A DNA stretch of 64,000 nucleotides from Nakamurella alba (GTDB lineage: Bacteria > Actinomycetota > Actinomycetes > Mycobacteriales > Nakamurellaceae): the NCBI RefSeq assembly GCF_009707545.1, contig NZ_WLYK01000011.1:274457-338456 (forward strand), written 5' to 3'. A program made the translations under genes and the position numbers. Shown here one piece after another: positions 23,678 through 32,765 of the stretch (the stretch's first letter is position 1; each line of letters opens with the position of its first letter). The notes under the pieces are model-generated. The model saw only the letters and a list, made by a program, of their open reading frames with translations, had not been told where the DNA came from and made no database searches.

Positions 23678-25897
23678 ATGACCACCACCGCTGCACCACC
23701 GCCCGCACCCGCCGCTGCCACACCGCAGCCGGAGGAGAAGAAGGCCGCCCGCATCCACTGCCCGACGGTGCTGCAGATGGAGGCCGTCGAGTGCGGTGCC
23801 GCTGCGCTGGGCATCGTGCTCGCCCACTTCGGCCGCTGGGTCCCGCTGGAGGAGCTGCGCGAGATGACCGGCGTCAGCCGGGACGGCAGCAACGCCCGGT
23901 CGGTGCTGCGCGCCGGCCGCGCCTACGGACTCACCGTCCGGGCCTTCCGCCGCACCCCGGCCAGCCTGCGCAAGCTCGAGCTGCCGATCATCGTGTTCTG
24001 GCAGATGAACCACTTCCTGGTCGTCGAGGGCTGGAAGCCAGGTACCTGGTACCTCAACGACCCGGCCACCGGCCCGCGCGAGGTCGACGACGCCGAGTTC
24101 GACCGCAGCTTCTCCGGCATCGCGATGGAATGCAGCCCCGGCCCCGAGTTCGTCACCGGCGGCGAGCGGCCACGGCCGTGGGCCCACCTCTGGTCCCGGC
24201 TCCGACCGTACCGCAGCGCGCTGGCCTACGTGGTGCTGGCCGGGCTCGCCCTGCTGGTGCCGGGTCTCGCGGTTCCGGCGCTGTCCCGGGCCTTCGTCGA
24301 CGGCTACCTCGTCGCGGGCCGGGAGACCGGTCTGCCGATCGTGCTCGGCGGCATGGCCGTCGCCGCGCTGTTGCAGCTGGTGCTCACCTGGAGCCAGCAG
24401 TCGGTCATCAACCGGCTGCGGATCGCCGTCACCACCGGCATCTTCGCCGGGCAGACGCAACGCATCCTGCGGCTCGCGCTGCGCTTCTTCTCCCAGCGCG
24501 CGGCCTCCGACGTCGCCGTCCGGGCCGGCCTCGGCGGCTCGCTGGCCTCCCTGCTCAGTGGTCCGCTGGTCGCCGCCGTGCTCGGATCCACCGTCGCCGT
24601 GGTGTATCTCGCGGTGATCGCGATCATCAGCTGGCCGCTGGCGCTGGTGATCCTCGGCGCCGCCGCGGTCATCGTGTTGCTGCTCCGGCAGACCGGGCGC
24701 AAGCAGCGGGATCTCGGCACCCGGGCCATGCGTGACCAGATCGACGCCGCCGTCACCGAATCCGCCACCGTCAACCTGATCGAGACGATCAAGGCGCAGG
24801 GCAGCGAGGACCAGTCGCTGCGGTCCATCGCCGCCGCACGGTCCCGGTTGCTCGCCGTCCGCCAGTCGCAGGAGGTGTCGATGCTGCCCCTGCAGGTGCT
24901 GCCGTCGGCGCTGACCGGCCTGACCACGCTGGCCATCCTGGCCATGGGCGCGCTGATGGTGATGGACGGCAGCATGTCGCTCGGTGCCATGCTCGCCGTC
25001 CAGCTGCTGATGGGATCCGTGCTGGCCCCGCTCGGGCTACTCGCGACCCTGGGCAGTCAGGTGCAGATGATCAGCGCCACCGTCGACCGGCTGCAGGACG
25101 TCGAGCGCGCGGTGGTCGACCCGGAGATCCGCGCCGCGCTGACCCGGGATCCCGCCGACGGCGACCTGCACACGGCCCCGCTGACCGGGCAGGTGGACGT
25201 GCGCGGGGTGGCCTTCGGCTACAGCCCGCTGGACGAACCACTGCTCCAGGACATCGATCTCACCTTCACCCCGGGCAGCCGGGTCGCGGTGGTCGGCGGC
25301 AGCGGCAGCGGGAAGTCCACGCTGGCCCGGCTCGTCGTCGGACTGCTGCGGCCGTCGGCCGGGGAGATCCTGCTGGACGGCCGCACCCGGGAACAGCTGG
25401 GGCGCACCGTGCTCGCCGACGGCCTGGCCTTCGTCGACCAGGACGTCGCACTGTTCGCCGGCAGCATCCGCGACAACCTCACGCTGTGGGATCCGACCGT
25501 GCCCGACGAGGCCGTGGTCGCCGCGGTCCGTGACGCCGGCCTGGAATCGGTCGTCACCGCCCGGCCCGGTGGGTACGACTCGCTGATCGGCGAGGGCGGC
25601 CGGGGGCTGTCCGGCGGCCAGCGGCAACGACTGGAGATCGCCCGGGCCCTGGTCCGGAACCCGCGGGTGCTGGTGCTGGACGAGGCGACCAGCGCCCTGG
25701 ACGCCGTCACCGAACGGCACATCGACCTGGCCCTGCGCCGGCGGGGCTGCACCTGCCTGATCGTCGCGCACCGGCTGTCCACCGTCCGGGACGCGGACGA
25801 GATCGTCGTGCTGGAACGGGGCCGGATCGTCGAGAGAGGTCGGCACGACGACCTTCTCGCTCTCGGTGGTCACTACGCGAGGCTGGTGTCGGCATGA
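23678..25897 (+). CDS. Peptidase-containing ABC transporter (C39, NHLP family)
   Basis: 739 residues. The N-terminal C39 peptidase domain (about 25-150) has Cys 39 in MEAVECGAAALGIVL, His 112 in NHFLVVEG and Asp 128 in YLNDPATG, a complete catalytic set for cleavage after GG. A six-span ABC membrane domain (about 170-450) follows, then a nucleotide-binding domain with Walker A VGGSGSGKSTLARLV, signature GLSGGQRQRLEIARAL and Walker B VLVLDEATSALD. It should remove both leader types and export the cores. Its stop overlaps the ATG of the second transporter (ATGA). Confidence 0.93.
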   Translation: MTTTAAPPPAPAAATPQPEEKKAARIHCPTVLQMEAVECGAAALGIVLAHFGRWVPLEELREMTGVSRDGSNARSVLRAGRAYGLTVRAFRRTPASLRKLELPIIVFWQMNHFLVVEGWKPGTWYLNDPATGPREVDDAEFDRSFSGIAMECSPGPEFVTGGERPRPWAHLWSRLRPYRSALAYVVLAGLALLVPGLAVPALSRAFVDGYLVAGRETGLPIVLGGMAVAALLQLVLTWSQQSVINRLRIAVTTGIFAGQTQRILRLALRFFSQRAASDVAVRAGLGGSLASLLSGPLVAAVLGSTVAVVYLAVIAIISWPLALVILGAAAVIVLLLRQTGRKQRDLGTRAMRDQIDAAVTESATVNLIETIKAQGSEDQSLRSIAAARSRLLAVRQSQEVSMLPLQVLPSALTGLTTLAILAMGALMVMDGSMSLGAMLAVQLLMGSVLAPLGLLATLGSQVQMISATVDRLQDVERAVVDPEIRAALTRDPADGDLHTAPLTGQVDVRGVAFGYSPLDEPLLQDIDLTFTPGSRVAVVGGSGSGKSTLARLVVGLLRPSAGEILLDGRTREQLGRTVLADGLAFVDQDVALFAGSIRDNLTLWDPTVPDEAVVAAVRDAGLESVVTARPGGYDSLIGEGGRGLSGGQRQRLEIARALVRNPRVLVLDEATSALDAVTERHIDLALRRRGCTCLIVAHRLSTVRDADEIVVLERGRIVERGRHDDLLALGGHYARLVSA

Positions 25898-28593
25898 CGG
25901 CCGCGGAGGTACGCACGATGCAGGTGTCCACCCCGCTGCCGGTGCCGCCGGGCGGTGACTGGTACCGGGTGCTGTCCGGCGCCGTGGTGGTCCGGCCCGT
26001 CGACGACCCAGGTGCTCCCGGGGTCGCGGTCCTGCAGGCCGGCGAGGTGGTGGTGGCCGCGGGACGGCACACCCTGCTGCTCGACCCGGTCGGCAGCGCG
26101 GAGGTGCTGCCGCTGGACCCGGCCGATTTCGAGACCCTCTGCGAGCCGGACACCGTCGCCGGACTGCGCAGCTGGTTCGGGCATCTCGCGGATGCGGCCG
26201 GTGGTCAGGCGGGACGGTCCGCGGTCGAGTCCGACACCGATCGCGAACTGCACCTGGACACGGTCGGGTCGTCCGGTGGCGGCGCCGACAGTCTGTCCGC
26301 GCTCGACCTGATCTCCCGGACCGACACCCTGCTCGACGCCGTCGCGGTGGCTGCCGCATCCGAGGAACGGTCCAGGTCGGAGCGGATGGCAGCGGCCGTG
26401 CGCGGCGCCGCCGGACACACGGACCGGGCCGCGGTCGGTGTCCTCGCCGACGCCGTCCCGCAGCTGCGTCGTGCGGGCGCCGGGACGGTCGTCGACCCGA
26501 TCGCCGCTGCGCTGGTGCTGCTCGGTGTGCCGGTCGAAGCCGGGCGCGGACAGCAGGACATCGCCCCCGGCCCCGACCCGCTCGACGACCTGGAACAGCG
26601 GGCCGATCGTGGCCGCCGGGTGGTCCGGCGGGTCCAGCTGGTCGGCGATCCGCGGAAGGACCTCGCCGCTCCGACGGCCACGCTGCTGGCGGGCCGGCTC
26701 GTGGTGCTGGTACCGGCCGGGATCGGCGCACGGGTGGTCGATCCGGCCACCGGCGCCGCCCGCCGGCTGCGATCGGCGGACCTGCCCGCCCTGGGATCCG
26801 AGGGACTGGTCGGGATCGTCGAGCTCCCGCGCCGGACCGGACTGCGCGAGCTGGGACGGCTCGCGGTCCGCGGCAGCGGCCGGGACCTGGCGCTCGCCGG
26901 CGCCCTGGCGCTGGCCGCCGGACTGCTGGCCCTGCTGCTGCCCCAGGCCGGTGGCGCGATCTTCTCCTCGATCGCCCCGGCCCGCGATCACACCCGGCTG
27001 GCCGCGCTGGTCGCCGCGTTGATCGGCGTGCTGGTCGCCACCGCGCTGATCGGTGTCGCCCAGGGGCATCTGGCCACCCGGATCCGGACCCGGGTCGATG
27101 CGTCGGCGGGCAATGCCGTCTTCGCCCGGCTGCTCCGGCTGCCTGCCACCTTTTTCGCCCGGCACGGCGCCGGTAAACTGCTCACCCGGGCCGGCGTGGT
27201 CGACCATCTCCGGCAGATCGTCGGCGACTCGTTCGTCGGCGGCCTGGTCGGCGGCGTCACCGCGCTGTTCAGCGTGGGACTGATCCTCGCCCACAGCACC
27301 GCCGCGGGCCTGCTGACCCTCGGACTGGTCGTGGTGCAGGTGCTGGTGGTGGCTGTGGTCGTGCGGAAGCGCCGGCCGTTGCTGGAGGAGAGTGCCCGCG
27401 CCTCACAGGATCTCGCCGGTCTGACCCTGGAGACCATGAAGGGTGTCAACCGGATCCGGGCGTTCGCCGCCGAGGAGCGGGTGATGGAGCGGGTGGCCGG
27501 TGCCTTCGCGACGGTGAGCCGGCTCGGCGCCCGCGACGCGTGGTGGTCGACCGTGCTGACCACGATGCTCGCCGCCTGGTCCACCATCGGCGTGCTCGCC
27601 GTCACCGTCGGCCTGACCCTGGGCGACAGCTCCGACCCGGCCGGCTACATCGTGCTCACCACCGCGCTCGGCCAGGTGCTGGCCGGGGTGGGAACGCTGA
27701 CCACGACGGCCCTGTCGCTGATGCTGGTCAAGCCGCAGCTGGACCAGCTGCGGCCGATCCTGGACGAGATCCCGGAGCAGTCCGCGGATCCGGAGCCCGA
27801 CGGGACCGCCGGTGCCACCGGTGCCACCGGTGGTGTCGCCGTCGCCGTGCCGGAACTCCGCGGTGGGGTGGAACTGTCGTCGGTGTCGTTCCGCTACGCG
27901 GCGGACGGCCCGCTGGTGCTGGACGACGTCTCGATCGCCGTCCGTCCGGGGGAGTTCGTCGCGATCGTCGGGCCCTCCGGTTCCGGCAAGTCCACCCTGC
28001 TGCGGCTGCTGCTCGGCTTCGAGCAGCCCGGCACCGGTGTGGTCAGCTACGACGGCACCCCGCTGGACCGCCTCGACGTCCGCGCGGTGCGCCGGCAGAT
28101 CGGCACCGTGCTCCAGCACGGCGGTCTGTTCCCCGGCAGCCTGGCCGACAACATCAAGGGTGGGCGGCCTCTCACCTCTGACGAGATCTGGCAGGCGGCC
28201 GACGCCGCCCAGGTGGGTGCGGACATCCGGCGGATGCCGATGGGCCTGCACACCTTCGTGGTGGAGGGCGCGGCCACGCTGTCCGGCGGTCAGCGGCAGC
28301 GGCTGATCATCGCCCGCGCGCTGGCCGGCGCCCCGTCGATGCTCTACCTGGACGAGGCCACCTCGGCGCTGGACAACATCACGCAGGCCGCGGTCGCCGA
28401 GTCGCTGAGCGCGCTCGACGTCACCCGCGTGGTGATCGCGCACCGGCTCTCCACGGTGCGCGACGCGGACCGCATCCTGGTGCTGGACGGCGGACGCGTG
28501 GTGCAGGCCGGCAGCTACCACGAGCTGATCGACACCCCCGGCCTGTTCGCCGATCTCGCCCGCCGGCAGATGCTGGAGGAGGGCGGGGTCTGA
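25894..28593 (+). CDS. NHLM-type ABC transporter, second subunit (no peptidase)
   Basis: 899 residues. An N-terminal region of about 300 residues starts with a beta-rich cyclic-nucleotide-binding-like segment (VLSGAVVVRPVDD, AVLQAGEVVVAAG), then helices. An ABC exporter membrane domain (about 325-620) and nucleotide-binding domain follow, with GPSGSGKSTLLRLL, ATLSGGQRQRLIIARAL and LYLDEATSALD. No C39 Cys motif is present. In NHLP systems this second transporter pairs with the peptidase transporter, probably as a heterodimer (established for the family type, not tested here). A short acceptor-like gap of 158 bp follows before prs. Confidence 0.9.
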   Translation: MTAAEVRTMQVSTPLPVPPGGDWYRVLSGAVVVRPVDDPGAPGVAVLQAGEVVVAAGRHTLLLDPVGSAEVLPLDPADFETLCEPDTVAGLRSWFGHLADAAGGQAGRSAVESDTDRELHLDTVGSSGGGADSLSALDLISRTDTLLDAVAVAAASEERSRSERMAAAVRGAAGHTDRAAVGVLADAVPQLRRAGAGTVVDPIAAALVLLGVPVEAGRGQQDIAPGPDPLDDLEQRADRGRRVVRRVQLVGDPRKDLAAPTATLLAGRLVVLVPAGIGARVVDPATGAARRLRSADLPALGSEGLVGIVELPRRTGLRELGRLAVRGSGRDLALAGALALAAGLLALLLPQAGGAIFSSIAPARDHTRLAALVAALIGVLVATALIGVAQGHLATRIRTRVDASAGNAVFARLLRLPATFFARHGAGKLLTRAGVVDHLRQIVGDSFVGGLVGGVTALFSVGLILAHSTAAGLLTLGLVVVQVLVVAVVVRKRRPLLEESARASQDLAGLTLETMKGVNRIRAFAAEERVMERVAGAFATVSRLGARDAWWSTVLTTMLAAWSTIGVLAVTVGLTLGDSSDPAGYIVLTTALGQVLAGVGTLTTTALSLMLVKPQLDQLRPILDEIPEQSADPEPDGTAGATGATGGVAVAVPELRGGVELSSVSFRYAADGPLVLDDVSIAVRPGEFVAIVGPSGSGKSTLLRLLLGFEQPGTGVVSYDGTPLDRLDVRAVRRQIGTVLQHGGLFPGSLADNIKGGRPLTSDEIWQAADAAQVGADIRRMPMGLHTFVVEGAATLSGGQRQRLIIARALAGAPSMLYLDEATSALDNITQAAVAESLSALDVTRVVIAHRLSTVRDADRILVLDGGRVVQAGSYHELIDTPGLFADLARRQMLEEGGV

Positions 28594-28751
28594 GCCCTGC
28601 GACGCCGTCGGGTGCCCGACTGCGCCGGAGGCGCACGCCGGGCGGCGGACCACGTCCGGGTCGGTTCGGGGCGCGCCCGATGGAGTACCCGCCGGGCCGG
28701 TCACCGCCGGCGCGAGTACGGCTCCCGGGGCAGGCCCGGCACCGTCAGGGC

Positions 28752-29723
28752 TCAGAACAGGCCCTGGCCGACCACCGGCTCCACCGAGTCGAAGAGGGCG
28801 GAGACCGACTCGCCGTCGTGGATCCGGCGCATCGCCTCGGCCAGCGCCGGGGCGATCGAGAGCACCGTCAGCTCCGGGATCATCGACTCGGCGGCGATCG
28901 GAACCGTGTTGGTACAGACGATCTCGCGGACGTTCGGCAGTGCGGCGATCCGCTTGACCGCACCGTCGGCGAACAGCCCGTGGGTGCAGGCCACCCGGAT
29001 GGACCGGGCGCCGAGGTCGTTGAGGTGCCGGACCAGCTCGACGACGGTGGAGCCCTTGGCGATCTCGTCGTCCAGCACGATGACATCGCGGCCGGCCACC
29101 TCGCCGATCACCGAGGTGATCGCCACCCGGTCGTCGGCGAACCGCTGCTTCGCACCGGCCGCGACCGGCACCCCGAGCAGCCGCGCGAAGGAGGCCGCCT
29201 CCTTGGCGTTGCCGAGGTCGGGGGAGACGACGGTGGTCCGCGACAGGTCGTCACCGGCGAAGTGCCGGGCCAACTCACGCAGCGCGTGCAGGTGGTCCAC
29301 CGGCACACTGAAGAACCCGTGGATCTGCGGGGAGTGCAGGGTCATCACCAGCACCCGGTCGGCGCCGGCGGTGACCATCAGGTCGGCCATCAGCCGGCCA
29401 CCGATGGAGATGCGGGGCGCGTCCTTCTTGTCCGACCGGGCGTAGGCGTAGTGCGGCATGACGACGGTGACCCGGCCGGCCGAGGCGCCGCGGGCGGCGT
29501 CCACCATCAGCAGCAGCTCGACCAGGTGTTCCTGCACCGGGGTGACCAGCGGCTGCACCAGGAAGACGTCCCGCTCCCGGCAGTTCGCCTGCAGCTGCAC
29601 CTCGAGGCAGTCGTTGGCGAAGCGCTGCGTCCGCACCGGGAGCAGCGGGATCCCGAGCTGGGCGCAGACCTCGGCGGCCAGTTGCGGATGGGCGCTGCCG
29701 CTGAACACTGCGATGTCGCGCAC
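28752..29723 (-). CDS. Ribose-phosphate pyrophosphokinase (divergent actinobacterial type)
   Basis: Makes PRPP from ribose-5-phosphate and ATP. The 323-residue protein has VVMPHYAYARSDKKDAPRIS (ATP and flexible loop), TLHSPQIHGFFSVPVDHL and the PRPP loop VLDDEIAKGSTVVE. The last is AKGST where classical enzymes have a TGGT-type sequence, and RFANDCLEVQLQANCRERDVF replaces the usual GE-rich motif. This marks a distinct subfamily rather than the housekeeping enzyme, so a second prs is expected elsewhere in the genome. GTG start at 29723. Confidence 0.85.
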   Translation of the reverse strand: MRDIAVFSGSAHPQLAAEVCAQLGIPLLPVRTQRFANDCLEVQLQANCRERDVFLVQPLVTPVQEHLVELLLMVDAARGASAGRVTVVMPHYAYARSDKKDAPRISIGGRLMADLMVTAGADRVLVMTLHSPQIHGFFSVPVDHLHALRELARHFAGDDLSRTTVVSPDLGNAKEAASFARLLGVPVAAGAKQRFADDRVAITSVIGEVAGRDVIVLDDEIAKGSTVVELVRHLNDLGARSIRVACTHGLFADGAVKRIAALPNVREIVCTNTVPIAAESMIPELTVLSIAPALAEAMRRIHDGESVSALFDSVEPVVGQGLF

Positions 29724-29780
29724 GATGTCGGCTCTCTCTTCGGGTGCCGGCCTGTCGCAACCGGTGGGGTCCCGGGTGCC

Positions 29781-31640
29781 TCAGCGACTGTAGCCCTGCA
29801 CGTCCAGCACCACGCGCACGGTCCCGCCCGACCCGTTGAACAGCGTGACCGACCCGTTCGCCCCGATCGGGACCAGGATCTGCCCGGCGCTGCTCGCCCC
29901 GGACCAGAACTGCATGGTCGAGGTGGCCGGGCGGGAGGTGCCGGCCGGGTAGACCGTGAGGTAGCCGGTGACACCGGGATTCACCGCGGTGACATTGACC
30001 GCGGCCACCGAGGCGCCGGTGGCCGGGACCCCGCCGCGGCCGGCGATCCTGACGGTGACCGAGGCGCCGGCGGTGAGCGAGGTCCCGGTGTCCAGGAACC
30101 GGACCGGCGCGATCGGGGTGAACGACCCGACCCGGGTGCCGGCGCCGGCGCGGTACCAGCCCTGACCGTCGACGATGATCCGGACCGCGCCGGCCGAGCC
30201 GTTGAAGACGGTGATCGAGCCGTCGGTACCGGTACGGACCAGCGAGAGCGCCGACCGGGACTGGCCGGCGCCGAACTGCATGCTGGAGGCGGCCGGCCGG
30301 TTGCTGCCGGTCGGGTAGACGGTGAGGTAGCCGGAGCTCGCGGGGGAGACGGCGGTCAGGTTGATCGCCACCGTCCCGGCGCCGGTCGCGGGGATGCCGC
30401 CCCGCCCGGCCATCTTCACGGTGACTGCGGTGCCGGGGGCGACCGTCGCCCCGGAGTCGAGGAACCGGCCAGGGGCGATCGGGGTGAACGCGCCGGGATG
30501 TGCGGTCGCGCCGCCCACGTAGTAGCCCTGCACGTCGAGCACCACCCGTACGGCACTGCCGGTCCCGTTGTAGACGTTCACGGCACCACCGGATCCGGGC
30601 CGGGTGATCGACAGGTTCGACACGGTGCGGCCGGCCGGCACCTGCATGCTGGAGATCGACGGCCGGGCGGTGCCGGCCGGGTAGACGGTCAGGTAGCCGG
30701 TCGAGGTGGCGCCGATCGCGCTGGTGTTGACGGCGACGGCGGACACGCCGGAGGTCGGCACGGTGCCGCGGCCGAGCACCTTGACGGTGGCGGTCGCGCC
30801 GGGCGCCAACTGCACCCCGGAGTCGTAGAACCGGGCGGTCGGGATGACGCCGTACATGCCGGCGACGCCCGGTCGCGGACGCACGGCGCCGGTGAGGTTG
30901 TTGCCGCGGTTGTCGGTCGAGGTGGTGTCCACGTCGATCCGGGTGCCGCACAGCGTGATGTCGAACTGGGCGGCGCTCTGCTGGATCACGAAGCCCTGGG
31001 CGGCCTGCGGTGCGGACGAGCTGGCCGATCGCCAGAACACCTGGGCGCCGACGTTGGCGATGTCGGCGGCGGTGAGCGCCTGCGGCACGCCGATGTACAG
31101 GCCAGGCTTGTAGCCGGCCGCCGCGACCACCTTGGTCCAGTTGCGGATCCACTGGATGATCGTCGCCCGGTTCTGCACGCTGGTCTGCCCGGCGATCTTC
31201 GTGTCCTCGACGTTGAGGAAGATCGTCGCCCCGGCCGGGTAGCCCTGCGCCTTCGCCGCACCGACCACCGCGTTCGCCCGGGTGGTGCCGCGGGCCGGGG
31301 TCTTCCAGGCCGAGGTCAGGTAGCCCTGGAACAGACTCACGCTGTAGCCGAGACCCAGCGCGGTCGAGTACTCGTCCTCCCAGCCGGCCCGCACCTTGTC
31401 GTCGGCGCCGGTGTTCACGTCGACGACGTCATGGGTGAAGGCGTGTGTCTGCAGGCAGCGCAGCACCGACTCACTGTCCGCGCTGATGTTGTCGAACGAC
31501 TTGGCCCCGGCCGGGACGGTGGTGACCACTGCGGTCGGCACCGGGTAGGCGGCGGCCGTGGAGGCCGAGGAGACGGCCAGCAGGGCCGACGCGGCCAGGG
31601 CGAGGATCAGCGCGGGAGCGAGAGATCGGGACAAACGCAA
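29781..31640 (-). CDS. Secreted DUF1906 (Rv2525c-like) protein with C-terminal beta repeats
   Basis: 619 residues from TTG 31640, chosen because AGGGG precedes it and the signal peptide LRLSRSLAPALILALAASALL follows at once. An upstream ATG at 31712 is possible. The N-terminal domain is DUF1906-like (glycoside-hydrolase-like fold): GYSVSLFQGYLTSAWK, GYPAGATIFLNVED, GLYIGVPQAL, IDVDTTS. About three 115-residue repeats follow, each with FTPIAPxRFLDxG, GYLTVYPxG and VRVVLDVQGYY. These repeats are common on secreted actinobacterial proteins, and wall or glycan binding is assumed. Same strand as prs. Confidence 0.85.
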   Translation of the reverse strand: MRLSRSLAPALILALAASALLAVSSASTAAAYPVPTAVVTTVPAGAKSFDNISADSESVLRCLQTHAFTHDVVDVNTGADDKVRAGWEDEYSTALGLGYSVSLFQGYLTSAWKTPARGTTRANAVVGAAKAQGYPAGATIFLNVEDTKIAGQTSVQNRATIIQWIRNWTKVVAAAGYKPGLYIGVPQALTAADIANVGAQVFWRSASSSAPQAAQGFVIQQSAAQFDITLCGTRIDVDTTSTDNRGNNLTGAVRPRPGVAGMYGVIPTARFYDSGVQLAPGATATVKVLGRGTVPTSGVSAVAVNTSAIGATSTGYLTVYPAGTARPSISSMQVPAGRTVSNLSITRPGSGGAVNVYNGTGSAVRVVLDVQGYYVGGATAHPGAFTPIAPGRFLDSGATVAPGTAVTVKMAGRGGIPATGAGTVAINLTAVSPASSGYLTVYPTGSNRPAASSMQFGAGQSRSALSLVRTGTDGSITVFNGSAGAVRIIVDGQGWYRAGAGTRVGSFTPIAPVRFLDTGTSLTAGASVTVRIAGRGGVPATGASVAAVNVTAVNPGVTGYLTVYPAGTSRPATSTMQFWSGASSAGQILVPIGANGSVTLFNGSGGTVRVVLDVQGYSR

Positions 31641-31918
31641 CGAAAACCCCTGGTACGTCGGCGCGCTCCGGGCGCGGCACGGTCCGGTGCCCGCCGATCG
31701 GCGGGTTCCCATCACATCACGATCGGGTGTGGGCAGTGTGTGAAGGGTGTGGGGACGGGTTTGCCCGATTCGCGCCGTGGGCACAGGCGTGGTGTCCGGA
31801 TCGGGTGCACAGAGGTCCGACCGGATGCCGGAACCGGTCACAGCGGTCCGCCAGCAGGTGCTGGCGACGCTCGTCGGTACCGGTCTCAATTCTCGTTCCA
31901 GCAACACGGAGGTGCGAC

Positions 31919-32104
31919 ATGGGTATCGGCGACAAGATCCAGCACGCAGCGGAAGAGGCGGCCGGGAAGGTCAAGGAGAAGCTCGGTTCCGCCACCGACA
32001 ACGAGGACATGGAGGCGGAAGGCCGCGGCGAGCAGTCGAAGGCCAACGTCAAGCAGGCCGGCGACAAGCTCAAGGACGCCGCGGACAACGTGCTCGGCCG
32101 CTGA
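31919..32104 (+). CDS. CsbD-like stress protein
   Basis: 61 residues, all of CsbD type: MGIGDKIQHAAEEAAGKVKE, DMEAEGRGEQSKANVKQAG and DKLKDAADNVLGR. Such proteins accumulate under general stress; molecular role unknown. ACGGAGG precedes the ATG at proper spacing. Monocistronic, with a strong hairpin 16 bp after the stop. Confidence 0.93.
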   Translation: MGIGDKIQHAAEEAAGKVKEKLGSATDNEDMEAEGRGEQSKANVKQAGDKLKDAADNVLGR

Positions 32105-32119
32105 TCGGCTGACTTCCTG

Positions 32120-32153
32120 GTGCCCCGCTCCGCCACCGCGCGGAGCGGGGCAC
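32120..32153 (+). terminator. Hairpin terminator after the CsbD-like gene
   Basis: Perfect 13-bp arms, GTGCCCCGCTCCG (32120-32132) and its complement (32141-32153), 8-nt loop, 16 bp after the stop codon. Confidence 0.85.
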
Positions 32154-32336
32154 TGCCATGTCCGAGGACGCTGACCGGGGACGATGTCCGGGGACGGGCG
32201 CACGGCCGGGGTGCACGGCGCACGGCCGGGGTTTACGGCGGTCGGCCGGCGGCGCTTCGTGCACGACACCGGGTGGCGGTGCCGGTGACCCGGTTGGGTG
32301 GGTGCTGCCGGAGGCCCAGGGTTGCCCCGGGCGCGG

Positions 32337-32543
32337 TCAGCCGGCGGTGCGTCCGTCCGCATCCCCGGGTGCAGGCGACGAGGTCCCGTCGGGATGACCC
32401 GCCGGGTCCTCAGGGGCGTCCCCCGGGTGGCGGGGTTCGCCGGGCGGATTCCGGGCCGGCACCGCGGGCCCCTGGGGCCGCACGGCTGACAGGTACGCGA
32501 ACCGGTCAGGGGCGGGCAGCAGCCGGCGTTCCTCGTCCGTCAT
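32337..32543 (-). CDS. Hypothetical small Pro-rich protein
   Basis: 68 residues from ATG 32543 with GAGGAG at normal spacing. The N-terminus MTDEERRLLPAPDRFAYLSAV is plausible protein, then the sequence becomes Pro/Gly/Asp-rich and looks disordered. No family recognised. It may be real because of the good Shine-Dalgarno, but the composition is weak evidence. Confidence 0.35.
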   Translation of the reverse strand: MTDEERRLLPAPDRFAYLSAVRPQGPAVPARNPPGEPRHPGDAPEDPAGHPDGTSSPAPGDADGRTAG

Positions 32544-32765
32544 CGGCGCTCCTCGGGTGATGGTCCGATCGGGGGTCGTCCCCGGGGCAGGGTTCTCCCC
32601 GGATCTGTCACCACCGTCCCGCGCCGACCTTGTCAGCACCTTGTCGCGTCAGGTCGACACCGACCCTGTGTCACACCGGCCGTCGTTGCGACGGTTCCTG
32701 CCGCGTCACGCCCGTGTCGTGTCCGCCGGTGTCACATCGGTCCTGCCGCATCGGTTCCCGCCGCA

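Noticed and set aside
28594..28751. Terminator after the exporter operon
   Set aside because: Only a 6-bp stem (TGCGCC-GGA-GGCGCA at 28621-28635) is visible; too weak to call.
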